Assembly: GCA_946479515.1 (NCBI GenBank)
Contig: CAMLGF010000032.1
Location: 1-39,191, forward strand
DNA from: an uncultured Pseudomonadota bacterium
Lineage (GTDB): Bacteria > Pseudomonadota > Gammaproteobacteria > Steroidobacterales > Steroidobacteraceae
Reading direction: 5' to 3'
DNA: 39,191 nucleotides
Every line of letters starts with the position of its first letter. Within the stretch, counting starts at the first letter, position 1. Position numbers and translations under genes: made by a program. Below the pieces are notes generated by a model, which saw nothing but the letters and a program-made list of their open reading frames with translations, was not told the DNA's origin and ran no database searches. Below, in pieces: positions 27,201-34,752 of this stretch.

Positions 27201-27556
27201 GTGATGCTGCGGCCCTCGCCATTGTCGCGGTCGAGAGCGATGCCGGGCAGGCGCTGCAGCGATTCGGCCAGGTTGGCGTCGGGGAAGTCGGCGATGTCCT
27301 CGGCATTGATGGCGTCCATCATCACGTCGGAGTTGCGCTTCACCTCGATGGCGTTGCGCAGCGAAAGACGGTAACCGGTTACCTCGACGGTCGAAAGCTC
27401 TTCCGCCGAGGCGCTTGCCGCCGCCGCCGAGGCGCCGGCAGCTCCCTCGGACCGCCCCGCCGCCGGGTCCTGATCGGCGGCCGAAGCCCCGGCCGCAACG
27501 CTGATTGAGCCCAGCATCAGGGGCAAGAGTCCCCTGTTGCGATTCGTGTTCGCCAT
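24212..27556 (-). CDS. TonB-dependent outer membrane receptor (Xanthomonas/Caulobacter type)
   Basis: This 1114-residue receptor resembles the large TBDR group common in Xanthomonas and Caulobacter that imports carbohydrates. A signal peptide (residues 1-27, ending AGASA-AD) is followed by an alanine-rich spacer. The TonB-box-like region and plug start follow (LSTVEVTGYRLSLRNAIEVK), with plug motifs DANLAESLQRLPGIALDRD and GRSITVRGLGSDFTRVRLNG. The rest is a long 22-strand-type barrel ending in the aromatic FAGFRLTL. The ligand is unknown. Its position beside the KDPG aldolase and KDG kinase genes, transcribed divergently from them, suggests an oligosaccharide related to uronate use. The leader holds an inverted repeat (27586-27630), and a copy of one arm's core lies inside codons near residue 60. 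Confidence 0.92.
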   Translation of the reverse strand: MANTNRNRGLLPLMLGSISVAAGASAADQDPAAGRSEGAAGASAAAASASAEELSTVEVTGYRLSLRNAIEVKRNSDVMMDAINAEDIADFPDANLAESLQRLPGIALDRDNGEGRSITVRGLGSDFTRVRLNGLETLSTAAASDSGASPNRGRGFDFNVFASDLFSALQVRKTASASTDEGSLGATVDLVTGKPLDYKDRRIAFSAEDAFYENGGTHNPRFAALFADQWLDHTLGFSASVAYSDRESEIDRYRRQAGQSDYLYRSSVWTGNEDPARAGFAAPEGTDFGSAFSNPIAIEALRGSDPAAYAALYPGAPFNTPGDFTDSIVRIPSLLNIEQQDLAQERLGATIALQWQPTESTLVSFDAVYSKFEQKSDVNQIQSVGLNRNNTNSTFQNPSGSTTMAQRRGTYATCTSRAGTAYIDPIDCGGTGAMAGGVFAGLNSTSWSTNPNNLEPFDYYNNPGSVGYAGASAVAAANNMYARDLFLGRPGVDVLAAHVSPAGNADYLELRNIDWRSTTDSSYFTTKFQQASINLQQDIGEFLKMDALFGRSRSMNDNQGLLVEFNRMNTPETFVYDERDHGSMPRISYGFNLADPNNWSIVKGFSAIRHYQRETDNDYQGGHLNFELAVNEALKLEFGGTRREYKFKTNQGQRLTNEVLNPSLLELGLTASDLGRVYDFGDGLDLPQGAPRSFFAPNMSAWQEAIGFDCNCVNEYGDWRLSYFSNPGNQFGVDEYDTSYFVQLNFDTQLFEHRLFGNIGQRNADTRVVSSGFTTNVGSTGPRPLEAHHDYSDDLPSINVAFEISDELLLRAGWAKVMARPQLGNLAPTITGISTPSAMGSVGSLTIGNPRLAPFRAENFDLSLEWYFNEGGLLSLAWFKKDVTNFPQTVSTEGTIQEILGADAYASFLETQTAQQQIWLETGGPGGTAGVYSIRQFQNAPGGTINGYELSYQQDLTFLPGWMKNFGVQANFTKLTSELGYIIDPVAGIVSNGPFTGASPKSANATLYYETPKWSARVSWAYRDRYVTNYPLAAGTCAPGECNSPLINDFLGSEATRNVDAALKFQATDYLQFTLEGLNLTNQTEDRWAYQDEPLVTQYSSTGRQIFAGFRLTL
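27374..27387. repeat. Intragenic copy of the leader repeat
   Basis: ACCGGTTACCTCGA is identical to 27615-27628 in the leader 241 bases away. Here it is also the right part of a perfect 14-base palindrome GGTAACCGGTTACC (27370-27383). It lies in the TBDR codons for VEVTGYR, so part of the identity could be coding coincidence. Confidence 0.6.
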
Positions 27557-27585
27557 GTTTCCCCCTGTATCCGCTTCTGGTTGTA

Positions 27586-27630
27586 TTTCGAGGTGAACCG
27601 GAGGCTAGAATGACACCGGTTACCTCGAAA
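27586..27630. promoter_or_regulatory. Inverted repeat upstream of the second TBDR (operator or leader hairpin)
   Basis: TTTCGAGGTGAACCGG (27586-27601) is the inverted complement of CCGGTTACCTCGAAA (27616-27630) apart from one inserted base, with 14 bases between the arms. It begins 30 bases before the TBDR start codon (27556). The right arm overlaps TGACACCGGTTACC, whose AxCGxT core (ACCGGT) resembles LacI-family operators. It could be a paired operator, or a stable hairpin in the mRNA leader. No regulator of that family is in the window. Confidence 0.55.
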
Positions 27631-27764
27631 GCCTTATAGACCAGCGGCTGGTTGCGCGCAAGCCGGGATGAGAGTTGGGGCGGCGTCGCGCGCGCTCATT
27701 GCGGCGGAGCCGACCGCTCGCGAGAATGCCCCGCCCGATCAGTGCCTAACACCGGAGACGATTG

Positions 27765-28436
27765 ATGAACAAGGACCGAATGGCCGTGCTGGCCGCGATG
27801 ATGGAACAGGGAGTGATCCCGGTTTTCTATCATCCGGACGTCGAGGTCTGCCAGAAAGTGATCCAGGCGTGCGCCAACGGCGGCGCCAAGTGCATCGAGT
27901 TCACCAATCGTGGCGATTTCGCCTCGCACGTGTTCTTCGAGGTCGCGCGGCACTTCGACAAGGCCGACCCGAGCGTGATCATGGGCGTGGGCAGCATCGT
28001 CGACGCGCCCACTGCCGGCATCTACATCGCCAATGGCGCGAAGTTCGTGGTCGGGCCCATCCTCAACGCCGACGTCGCCAAGGTGTGCAACCGCCGCTGC
28101 ATTCCCTATTCGCCGGGCTGCGGCAGCGCCAGCGAGATTTCCTACGCGCACGAGCTCGGCTGCGAGATCGTCAAGGTGTTCCCGGGCAGTTCGGTCGGCG
28201 GGCCGGAGTTCGTGAAGAACGTGCTGGGCCCCATGCCCTGGACGCGCATCATGCCCACCGGCGGTGTCGAGCCCACCGAGGAATCCCTGCGCAAGTGGTA
28301 CGGCGCCGGCATCGTCGCCTGCGGCATCGGCAGCAATCTCATCACCCGGGAACTGCTCGCCAAGCAGGACTACGCCGGCATCGAGGCGCGCGTGCGCGAC
28401 ACGGTCAAGCTCATCCGCACCATCCGCGGCAAGTAA
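27765..28436 (+). CDS. 2-dehydro-3-deoxy-6-phosphogluconate (KDPG) aldolase
   Basis: This 223-residue class I aldolase splits KDPG into pyruvate and glyceraldehyde-3-phosphate, the last step of the Entner-Doudoroff and uronate routes. The Schiff-base lysine is Lys137 in CEIVKVFPGSS. The conserved glutamate is Glu45 in KCIEFTNRG, and the phosphate-binding turn is MPTGGVEP. It is slightly longer than E. coli Eda and belongs to a subgroup often paired with PfkB-type KDG kinases. GGAG at 27754-27757 is seven bases before the ATG at 27765; the TTG at 27762 in the same frame is a worse start. The KDG kinase gene follows after 26 bases. It is divergent from the TBDR gene across a 208-base regulatory gap. 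Confidence 0.92.
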   Translation: MNKDRMAVLAAMMEQGVIPVFYHPDVEVCQKVIQACANGGAKCIEFTNRGDFASHVFFEVARHFDKADPSVIMGVGSIVDAPTAGIYIANGAKFVVGPILNADVAKVCNRRCIPYSPGCGSASEISYAHELGCEIVKVFPGSSVGGPEFVKNVLGPMPWTRIMPTGGVEPTEESLRKWYGAGIVACGIGSNLITRELLAKQDYAGIEARVRDTVKLIRTIRGK

Positions 28437-28462
28437 ACCGACAGGCAACAAAGTAGATAGAC

Positions 28463-29569
28463 ATGACTGACAACGTGCTGAAGATCAAGCCGGCGGCGGA
28501 AGCGCGCTGGGACTGCGCCTCGTTCGGCGAGGTGATGCTGCGCTTCGACCCTGGATTCGGCCGCGTGCGCAATGCGCGCAGCTTCCAGGTCTGGGAAGGC
28601 GGCGGCGAATACAACGTGGCGCGCGCCATGCGCAAGTGCTGGGGCAAGCGCGCCACGGCCGTGACCGCGCTGCCACAGAATGACCTCGGCTGGCTGGTCG
28701 AAGATCTCATGATGCAGGGCGGCGTCGACACCTCCAAGATCATCTGGCGCGAATTCGACGGCCTGGGGCGCAACACCCGCGTCGGGCTCAATTTCACCGA
28801 AAAGGGCTTCGGCATCCGCGCGGCGCTCGGCTGTTCGGATCGCGGCCACTCCGCGGCCTCGCAGATCAGGCCGGGCGAGGTGAACTGGGAGAAGCTGTTC
28901 GGCGAGGAAGGCGTGCGCTGGTTCCACACGGGCGGCATCTTTGCCGCGCTCGCGCCCAACACCTCCGAGGCGGTGATCGAGGCGGTGGAGATCGCCCGCA
29001 AGCACGGCACCATCGTCTCCTACGACCTCAACTATCGCGCGTCGCTCTGGAAGAGCCAGGGCGGCAAGGAAGGCGCGCAGAAGATCAACCGCAACATCGC
29101 CCGGTACGTCGATGTGATGATCGGCAACGAGGAAGACTTCACCGCCTGCCTGGGCTTCGAAGTGGAAGGCCTGGACGAGCACATCAGCGCCATCGACCCG
29201 GCCAATTTCAAGAAGATGATCCTGACCGCGGTCAAGCAGTTCCCGAACTTCAAGGTGGCGGCGACCACGCTGCGCAACGCCAGGACGGCGAGCTTCAATG
29301 ACTGGAGCGCCATCCTCTATGCGGGCGGCAACTTCTACCAGTCGATGATGCGCGAGAACCTCGAGATCTACGATCGCGTGGGCGGCGGCGATGGCTTCGC
29401 GTCCGGGCTCGCCTATGGTTTCCTCGAAGGCAAGGGCCCGCAGGCCGCCGTCGAATACGGCGCCGCCCACGGCGCTCTCGCCATGACCACGCCGGGCGAC
29501 ACCTCGATGGTGAACGTCAAGGAAGTGGAAGCCGTGATGAAGGGCAAGGGCGCGCGCGTCATTCGCTGA
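28463..29569 (+). CDS. kdgK: 2-keto-3-deoxygluconate kinase (PfkB family)
   Basis: This 368-residue sugar kinase is of the ribokinase/PfkB family and is expected to phosphorylate KDG to KDPG for the aldolase encoded just upstream. The N-terminal part WDCASFGEVMLRFDPGFGRV and the substrate-side motif WEGGGEYNVARAMRKCWGKR are typical of the KDG kinase subgroup that accompanies uronate genes. The PfkB signature DRVGGGDGFASGLAYGF near residues 304-320 carries the catalytic aspartate. The protein is longer than E. coli KdgK by about 60 residues, consistent with this subgroup. The substrate is assigned from the neighbouring aldolase and ManD. A GC hairpin immediately after the stop may end the two-gene transcript. 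Confidence 0.88.
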   Translation: MTDNVLKIKPAAEARWDCASFGEVMLRFDPGFGRVRNARSFQVWEGGGEYNVARAMRKCWGKRATAVTALPQNDLGWLVEDLMMQGGVDTSKIIWREFDGLGRNTRVGLNFTEKGFGIRAALGCSDRGHSAASQIRPGEVNWEKLFGEEGVRWFHTGGIFAALAPNTSEAVIEAVEIARKHGTIVSYDLNYRASLWKSQGGKEGAQKINRNIARYVDVMIGNEEDFTACLGFEVEGLDEHISAIDPANFKKMILTAVKQFPNFKVAATTLRNARTASFNDWSAILYAGGNFYQSMMRENLEIYDRVGGGDGFASGLAYGFLEGKGPQAAVEYGAAHGALAMTTPGDTSMVNVKEVEAVMKGKGARVIR

Positions 29570-29575
29570 CCGTGC

Positions 29576-29604
29576 GGCTCCCGCCGGGCGCGCCGGCGGG
29601 AGCC
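29576..29604. terminator. GC hairpin after kdgK
   Basis: GGCTCCCGCCG (29576-29586) pairs perfectly with CGGCGGGAGCC (29594-29604) around a seven-base loop, six bases after the kdgK stop. No T tract follows, so it may be partial attenuation before the hydrolase gene rather than full termination. Confidence 0.5.
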
Positions 29605-29655
29605 ACGGCGCCCTTCCCGGCTTATGATCGGCCCTCCAGTCCTGAGGGGGTATGC

Positions 29656-30591
29656 ATGGTCACTCGCCGAGAAATGTTGCCGTTGATCGCCGGAGCTTCG
29701 GGTGTCGCCGCCGTGGCGCCGGGCGCCGCAGCCGCGGGCGCGACGCTCTCGGAACCGGAGCTGCGCCGTGTTTCGTATCAGAGCCAGCGCACCGGCAAGG
29801 AGCGGGATTACTTCGTCTACCTGCCGCGCGGCTTCAAGCAGAAGCAGGACTGGCCGGTCATGCTGTTCCTGCACGGCGACGGCGAGCGCGGCGATGCCAA
29901 GGCCGAGCTCGACTACGTGCTGATCCATGGCCCGGTGTTCGAGGCCTGGTGCCGCAGGCGCGACCTGCCCTTCGTGATCATCTCGCCGCAGCTCGACAAG
30001 TTCAGCCGCGGCGACATTCCATACATCAAGAACCGCACCCCGGCGCAGATCCCGAAGCGCACCGCGAACGCCATCGCGCCGCGGCCGGACGAACGCAATT
30101 CGCGCACCGAGCCGGCGTTCGGCGGCCTTGCGGCGAACAATGAGCTGCCGAATGCGCCGCTCGGCCCCCCGGAGGGCTGGAGTGAAATGGACGCGGAAGT
30201 CATGGCGATGGTCGATGCCACGCTGCGCGACTTCAAGGGCGACCCCCGTCGTGTCTACCTCACCGGTCTGTCGTACGGCGGCTTCGGTACCTGGTTCTTC
30301 GGTTCGAAGTATCCGCAGAAATTCGCGGCCATCGCACCGGTGGTGGGCTACGGCTATCTCCCGCAGGCCGCCGCCATCGCGCAAGCCGGGCTGCCGGTGT
30401 GGTGTTTCGCGGGCGGCCGCGATCCCGCCGTGCCCCCGCAGTATTTCTTCGCGGCCATGAACGAGCTCGAGAAGCGGGGCGGCGTCGAAAGCCGCTTCAC
30501 CATCGAAGCCGACCTGGGGCATTTCACCTGGGTCCGCGTCTATGGCGGCGAGGACGTGTACCAGTGGCTGCTCGCGCATGAACGCGGCTGA
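29656..30591 (+). CDS. Exported alpha/beta hydrolase (esterase/depolymerase-like)
   Basis: This 311-residue alpha/beta hydrolase has an N-terminal signal (MVTRREMLPLIAGASGVAAV) whose RR and hydrophobic stretch could be a Tat signal. The nucleophile elbow is GLSYGGFG near residue 206. The acid is in AGGRDPAVPPQ near 256 and the histidine in DLGHFTW near 289. The oxyanion side is LFLHGDGERGD. The pattern resembles phospholipase/carboxylesterase, PHB-depolymerase and feruloyl-esterase-like proteins; no precise substrate can be read. GAGGGGG at 29644-29650 precedes ATG 29656; an ATG at 29652 is out of frame. It lies after kdgK on the same strand, so removing ester groups from a uronate-containing glycan is a reasonable but unproven role. 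Confidence 0.82.
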   Translation: MVTRREMLPLIAGASGVAAVAPGAAAAGATLSEPELRRVSYQSQRTGKERDYFVYLPRGFKQKQDWPVMLFLHGDGERGDAKAELDYVLIHGPVFEAWCRRRDLPFVIISPQLDKFSRGDIPYIKNRTPAQIPKRTANAIAPRPDERNSRTEPAFGGLAANNELPNAPLGPPEGWSEMDAEVMAMVDATLRDFKGDPRRVYLTGLSYGGFGTWFFGSKYPQKFAAIAPVVGYGYLPQAAAIAQAGLPVWCFAGGRDPAVPPQYFFAAMNELEKRGGVESRFTIEADLGHFTWVRVYGGEDVYQWLLAHERG

Positions 30592-30617
30592 GCCGCGCCC
30601 CGCCTGAAAAAGAAGAA

Positions 30618-30641
30618 GGGAGACGACCTGCGTCGTCTCCC
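30618..30641 (-). terminator. Rho-independent terminator of the third TBDR gene
   Basis: GGGAGACGAC (30618-30627) pairs perfectly with GTCGTCTCCC (30632-30641) around CTGC. On the minus strand it is followed by TTCTTCTTTTTC, a good T-rich tract. It lies 26 bases after the TBDR stop, between convergent genes, and may also stop plus-strand transcription from the hydrolase. Confidence 0.85.
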
Positions 30642-30667
30642 TTCGGCGTCCGGCTCTTCGCCGGCGA

Positions 30668-33577
30668 TCAGAACGATCCGCGGATTCCCAGCGTATAGGT
30701 CGCGCCGGGGTAGTAGATGCTGTCTGGCACTCCCGTGAACTCGTTCCAGTTGCCCACCGGTGCATTGGTGAGGTTGTACCCGTCGAAGGTGATCGCGAGC
30801 TCCATCTGTGTGGGCAGGCGATAGCTCATCGACACGTCCACCTGCGAGCGGCCCAGCGACACCAGGCGGCGCAGCGGCAGCGGGTCGCCGTCGTACTGGT
30901 CCGAGGTCGGGCCCGATGCGACGGCACGATCCTGGTGGAAGTAAGTCGCGCGCACCTGGAAGGTGTCGTTCTCGTAGTAACCCGTGAAGGTGTACGCCCA
31001 CGGCGAGATGCCGGTGACATTGGTCAGCGGGGTGTCCGAGTCCTGATTGATCTTGGTCAAGCTGGTGTTGAAGCCCAGGCCCTGAACGAGCATGTCGAGC
31101 GGCTGCACCCAGACGGCTTCGACACCGGCCAGCCGGGTGGCGCCGTCCACGTTGACCTGCGTGGTCACCGTGGTGCGACATCCCGGCGAGTTGATGCCGC
31201 CGCAGGCCGCGAGCAGGTCCATGCGCGTCTGGTCGAGATTGTCGATGCTCAGTCCGTACCCGGGCAGCTGGTTGAACTGCACGTCGACGCTGGAGCTTCT
31301 GGTGAAGCCGGTGATCTTCTTGGTGAAGTAGGTCAGGCCGAGATAGCCGATGTCCGAGAAGTACCACTCGCCGCCGAGGTCGACATTGTCCGAGAAGTAC
31401 GGGCTCAGGTTCGGATTGCCGGCGCTGACGCGATCGATACCCACCCCCGAGAACGCCGCGTTCGGGAACATGAAGGCGGGATTCGCGCGCGTCATGGCGC
31501 GCGAGGCCGCGGCGCGCAGCTTGATGCTGTCGGTGAGGTCATACACGGCGCTGAACGACGGCAGCCAGTCCTCGTACGTGACTTCGGTGGTCTTGTACTC
31601 GTTGGCGGCCGTGTCCAGGTAGCCCATCATCTGATCGGTCTGGACGAATCGGACGCCGGCGTTCGCACGCAGCTTGCGCCCGAGGATCTCACCTTCGAGA
31701 TTCGCCTCGAGGTAGCCACCCTTGTACTTCTCCTTGATGTCGCCCACGGTCTGGCCGAACACGTCGCCGCCCGAGCGGGTCATCGAGTTGTAGTACTGCT
31801 GGTAGTTGGTCGCCTCCTTGATGGCGGCGTAGTCGATCTGCGCCCAACCGGGGTAACCCAGGCTGCTGTCGAGCGTGCCGCCGAAGTTGGAGGCACCCAT
31901 CGGGTACAGGAACGGCGTCGGATCCGGCTGTGCCGCGAAGGCCGCGGCACCATAGGTGCCACTGCCGAGCGCCGACATCAGACGCTTGGCGTCGTCGTAC
32001 GCCAGGCCGAACTTGAATCCATTGCGGCTGGCTTCCTCGCCCAGCGAGAAATCCAGGTGCAGGCCCTTGGTCTCGGTTTCACGATGATCGCGCGCGGTGC
32101 GGAAGCCGGAGCTGTTGTTGTTCAGCCAGGTCCAGCCCGTGGTGCCGTTGACGTCGAAGGCGACGTCGAACGAGGGGGTGTCGTTCGCCAGCGTGTACGT
32201 GGTGACGCCCTTTGGTGTCTGGTACAGCCAGGTGGGATTGTCGCGGTCGAACTCGGACTTGGAGTAGCTCGCGGAAACGTCGGTCGCGAAGTTGTCCGTG
32301 ACCTGCCAGTGCATGCTCGGCATGGCGCTGAAGAAGTCCAGGTCCTCGATGTACGGGCGCTGCTCGGTGAAGAAGCTCGAGTTGTACAGCGTCACCTTGC
32401 GCACATTGCCGTGCTCGTCGAGTTCCATGTTCTCGGGGATCATGGCGTTGCCAGCCGAGACGCGCGACAGGCGCGTGAACAGCATGATGTCGGCGCGATT
32501 GAAATCGTTCTTGGACTTGCTGCTCATGAGATCGAGCGCGAAGTTCAACTGCTCGGAGGGCCGGTACTCGAGCGAGATCAGGCCGGTGGTCGACTGGCGC
32601 GTGCCCTCGACGAGCACGCCGCGCCCGAGGTACGGCATCATCGCCGTGTCGAGCGCTGCCAGGGTCTGGCCGCTCACCGCGGCCAGATCGAGCGTGTCGC
32701 CCACGTTCACGCCCGGGTGCGCCGCCGCGTAGTCAGCGGTGGCAATCGGGTTCCAGTCGAAGAAATTGCGGCCGACCGACCCGGCCGAGCACGCCGTGCC
32801 AGTCACGGTGCAGCCATCGACGTAGCCGACGGTCTCATAACCATCGACCCGCGACTTGGTGCGGCGCGCGGCGACACCGACGAACACGCCGAACGTGTCG
32901 TTGAACGTGTTGCTGTAGCTCACGGTGCCGCGCGGGCTGGCTTCGGAATTGATGTCCGTGTAGGCGCCTTCGGCGGCGAACTTGAAGTGCTGCCCGGGGT
33001 TGTCGAAGGCGCGCGCGGGACGCAGGTTCACATAGCCGGCGACGCCGCCTTCGAGCTGATTCGCCTGCGCGGACTTCGAAACGGAAAGGCTGGTGAACAG
33101 CTCGCCGGGAAATACGCCCAGGTCGACTTCGCGATTGCGCTGGCCGGAATTGAGCGAACCGTCGGACGCGATGGCGATGTTGTTGCCGTTCAAGACGACC
33201 TTGGTGAAGCTCGGGCCGAGGCCGCGCACCGCGATCTGCAGGCCCTCGCCCGTGACCTCGCGGTTGATCTTCACGCCGGGAATGCGGTTCAACGATTCGG
33301 CCAGGTTCTGGCTCGGCAGCTTGCCGATGTCGTCGGCGAAGATCACGTCCTCGAAGCCGTTCGACTCGCGCTTGGCGGCCGTGGAATTCTGCAAACTGCC
33401 GCGGTAACCCTTGACCACGATTTCGTCGAGCTGCTCGTTCTGCGCGGCGTTTTCCTGAGCGCTGGCCGGGTTCGCCTGACACAGCAGGCCCACGGCCATG
33501 GCGAGCGATGCGGACACGGGCACGAGCTGGCGGCGATGACGGCGGCCCGCCGGGCCGATGGCGGAACTGATCTGCAT
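30668..33577 (-). CDS. TonB-dependent outer membrane receptor
   Basis: This 969-residue receptor is of the same broad Xanthomonas/Caulobacter carbohydrate type as the previous one. The signal peptide covers about residues 1-41 (ASLAMAVGLLCQANPASA-QE). A TonB-box-like start LDEIVVKGYRGSLQNSTAAK leads into the plug with QNLAESLNRIPGVKINRE and LQIAVRGLGPSFTKVVLNG. The barrel ends in IYYPGATYTLGIRGSF. GGAAGGGG a few bases before the ATG at 33577 sets the start; an upstream in-frame extension lacks signal-peptide character. It is divergent from the FadR-type regulator, with operator-like sites between, and has a clear terminator at 30618-30641. Uptake of glucuronate-containing oligosaccharides is inferred from the neighbours. 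Confidence 0.92.
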   Translation of the reverse strand: MQISSAIGPAGRRHRRQLVPVSASLAMAVGLLCQANPASAQENAAQNEQLDEIVVKGYRGSLQNSTAAKRESNGFEDVIFADDIGKLPSQNLAESLNRIPGVKINREVTGEGLQIAVRGLGPSFTKVVLNGNNIAIASDGSLNSGQRNREVDLGVFPGELFTSLSVSKSAQANQLEGGVAGYVNLRPARAFDNPGQHFKFAAEGAYTDINSEASPRGTVSYSNTFNDTFGVFVGVAARRTKSRVDGYETVGYVDGCTVTGTACSAGSVGRNFFDWNPIATADYAAAHPGVNVGDTLDLAAVSGQTLAALDTAMMPYLGRGVLVEGTRQSTTGLISLEYRPSEQLNFALDLMSSKSKNDFNRADIMLFTRLSRVSAGNAMIPENMELDEHGNVRKVTLYNSSFFTEQRPYIEDLDFFSAMPSMHWQVTDNFATDVSASYSKSEFDRDNPTWLYQTPKGVTTYTLANDTPSFDVAFDVNGTTGWTWLNNNSSGFRTARDHRETETKGLHLDFSLGEEASRNGFKFGLAYDDAKRLMSALGSGTYGAAAFAAQPDPTPFLYPMGASNFGGTLDSSLGYPGWAQIDYAAIKEATNYQQYYNSMTRSGGDVFGQTVGDIKEKYKGGYLEANLEGEILGRKLRANAGVRFVQTDQMMGYLDTAANEYKTTEVTYEDWLPSFSAVYDLTDSIKLRAAASRAMTRANPAFMFPNAAFSGVGIDRVSAGNPNLSPYFSDNVDLGGEWYFSDIGYLGLTYFTKKITGFTRSSSVDVQFNQLPGYGLSIDNLDQTRMDLLAACGGINSPGCRTTVTTQVNVDGATRLAGVEAVWVQPLDMLVQGLGFNTSLTKINQDSDTPLTNVTGISPWAYTFTGYYENDTFQVRATYFHQDRAVASGPTSDQYDGDPLPLRRLVSLGRSQVDVSMSYRLPTQMELAITFDGYNLTNAPVGNWNEFTGVPDSIYYPGATYTLGIRGSF

Positions 33578-33673
33578 GGTTTTCCCCTTCCTTTGTCCTT
33601 GCTGGTCGCTTGATCGTGTGGCGCATCCGGCCGTGGCCGCCGCGCCATTCATGTAGGGGCGCACCGTAACAAG

Positions 33674-33684
33674 TGGTCAGGCCA
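33674..33684. promoter_or_regulatory. FadR-type operator candidate
   Basis: TGGTCAGGCCA is a near-perfect inverted repeat and differs by one base from TGGTC-N-GACCA, the type of site bound by FadR-subfamily GntR regulators. It lies between the divergent TBDR and regulator genes. Related TGGT...ACCA (33719-33731) and TGGCATGACC (33741-33750) sequences follow. Confidence 0.4.
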
Positions 33685-33791
33685 AACGCAACAACCGCCC
33701 TGTCCACTTTTCCGATCTTGGTAAGGCACCATATACGTTTTGGCATGACCGCTCTTGTTGGCACGCGGCCCGGCGCGGATACTTGCGTGCC

Positions 33792-34559
33792 ATGACTGAA
33801 CCTCGCCGGCTGTACGAGCAGATTGCCCACAAGCTGGCGAAGGCCATCGCCGAGGGGGAATACGAGGTAGGCCAGCGCCTGCCGTCCGAGCGCGAGCTCG
33901 CCCAGAGCTTCCGCGTGTCTCGCCCCACGGTGCGCGAGGCCATCATCGCCCTGGAACTCGACGGGCTCGTCGAGGTACGCGTGGGATCGGGCGTGTACGT
34001 CGCGAGCCGGCAGCCACCCGAAGGCCGCGAGGGTGACAAGGACATCGGACCCTTCGAACTACTCGAGGCGCGCCATGCCATCGAAGGCGAAGCGGCCGCG
34101 CTGGCCGCGCTGCGCATCGACGACGAGCAGCTCGAACAGCTGAGCGCGCTGATCGCCGAGATGCGCGACGACAACCGGCAGAACGAGATCCTCATGAGCG
34201 AGGAAGCGGATCGCCGCTTTCACGAGCTGATCGCCACCGCCACGCAGAACAGCGGCATCATCTCGGCCGTGCAGATGCTCTGGGACGCACGCGCGCGTTC
34301 GCCGCAGAGCCACTCGATGGACAACAAGAGCCGCGCGCAGGGCAACAAGCCGCCCATCGACGAGCACAATGCCATCCTGCGCGCGCTGAAGCGCCGCGAC
34401 CCCGACGCCGCGCGATCGGCGATGCACGAGCACATCTCCCGCGTCATCGAGGACATGCTCAAGGTCACCGAAGTCGAGGAGATGGAGCGCGCCCGAGCGG
34501 CCGCCGCGGAAAAGCGCCGCCGCTATTCGCCCGTGCGGCGCCGGGCCAGTGTGCGCTGA
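33792..34559 (+). CDS. GntR-family transcriptional regulator, FadR subfamily
   Basis: This 255-residue regulator has a winged helix-turn-helix at about residues 6-72 (LYEQIAHKLAKAIAEGEYEV, LPSERELAQSFRVSRPTVRE, LDGLVEVRVGSGVYV). An FCD ligand-binding domain covers about 88-232. The FCD metal-site residues appear as the histidine of RRFHELIA, the histidine of DEHNAILRAL and the histidines of MHEHISRVI. Such proteins usually repress uronate or sugar-acid genes and are released by an intermediate such as fructuronate or KDG. ATG 33792 is chosen over the TTG at 33783. The arginine-rich tail (EKRRRYSPVRRRASVR) is basic. It is divergent from the third TBDR and upstream of the hexuronate transporter and catabolic genes, so it is the likely local regulator. 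Confidence 0.92.
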   Translation: MTEPRRLYEQIAHKLAKAIAEGEYEVGQRLPSERELAQSFRVSRPTVREAIIALELDGLVEVRVGSGVYVASRQPPEGREGDKDIGPFELLEARHAIEGEAAALAALRIDDEQLEQLSALIAEMRDDNRQNEILMSEEADRRFHELIATATQNSGIISAVQMLWDARARSPQSHSMDNKSRAQGNKPPIDEHNAILRALKRRDPDAARSAMHEHISRVIEDMLKVTEVEEMERARAAAAEKRRRYSPVRRRASVR

Positions 34560-34597
34560 GCGGCACCGCCGCGCGACAGTCTGGGCGACAGAGGAAG

Positions 34598-34621
34598 CCC
34601 TTGATGAACCCCTTGATGAAC
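34598..34621. repeat. 12-base tandem duplication
   Basis: CCCTTGATGAAC occurs twice in direct succession (34598-34609 and 34610-34621) in the 257-base gap after the regulator gene. It is immediately followed by a hairpin. It may be a simple replication-slippage duplication; no function is evident. Confidence 0.8.
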
Positions 34622-34624
34622 GAG

Positions 34625-34651
34625 GAGCGCCGGCCATTGGCGCCGGCGCTC
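34625..34651. terminator. GC hairpin downstream of the GntR-family gene
   Basis: GAGCGCCGGC (34625-34634) pairs perfectly with GCCGGCGCTC (34642-34651) around a seven-base loop. It lies 65 bases after the regulator stop. The following sequence is GC-rich without a T run, so termination is plausible but not certain. Nothing else recognisable lies in 34652-34752. Confidence 0.45.
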
Positions 34652-34752
34652 CCGGCCGCGGTCCTTCCGCGTGTCAGCCGCCAGCAATGAATCCGCACTC
34701 TGCGCGGCGGTCGACGCAAGGATGTTAGCGGTCACATCTTTGTCAGGCAACC

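Noticed and set aside
27370..27383. GGTAACCGGTTACC read as merely overlapping restriction-type palindromes.
   Set aside because: That reading does not explain the 14-base identity with the leader repeat; it is kept as a possible regulatory copy, with coding coincidence noted.
30935..33613. An 892-codon plus-strand open frame opposite the third TBDR.
   Set aside because: It is antisense of a clear TonB-dependent receptor, typical of long spurious frames in GC-rich DNA.
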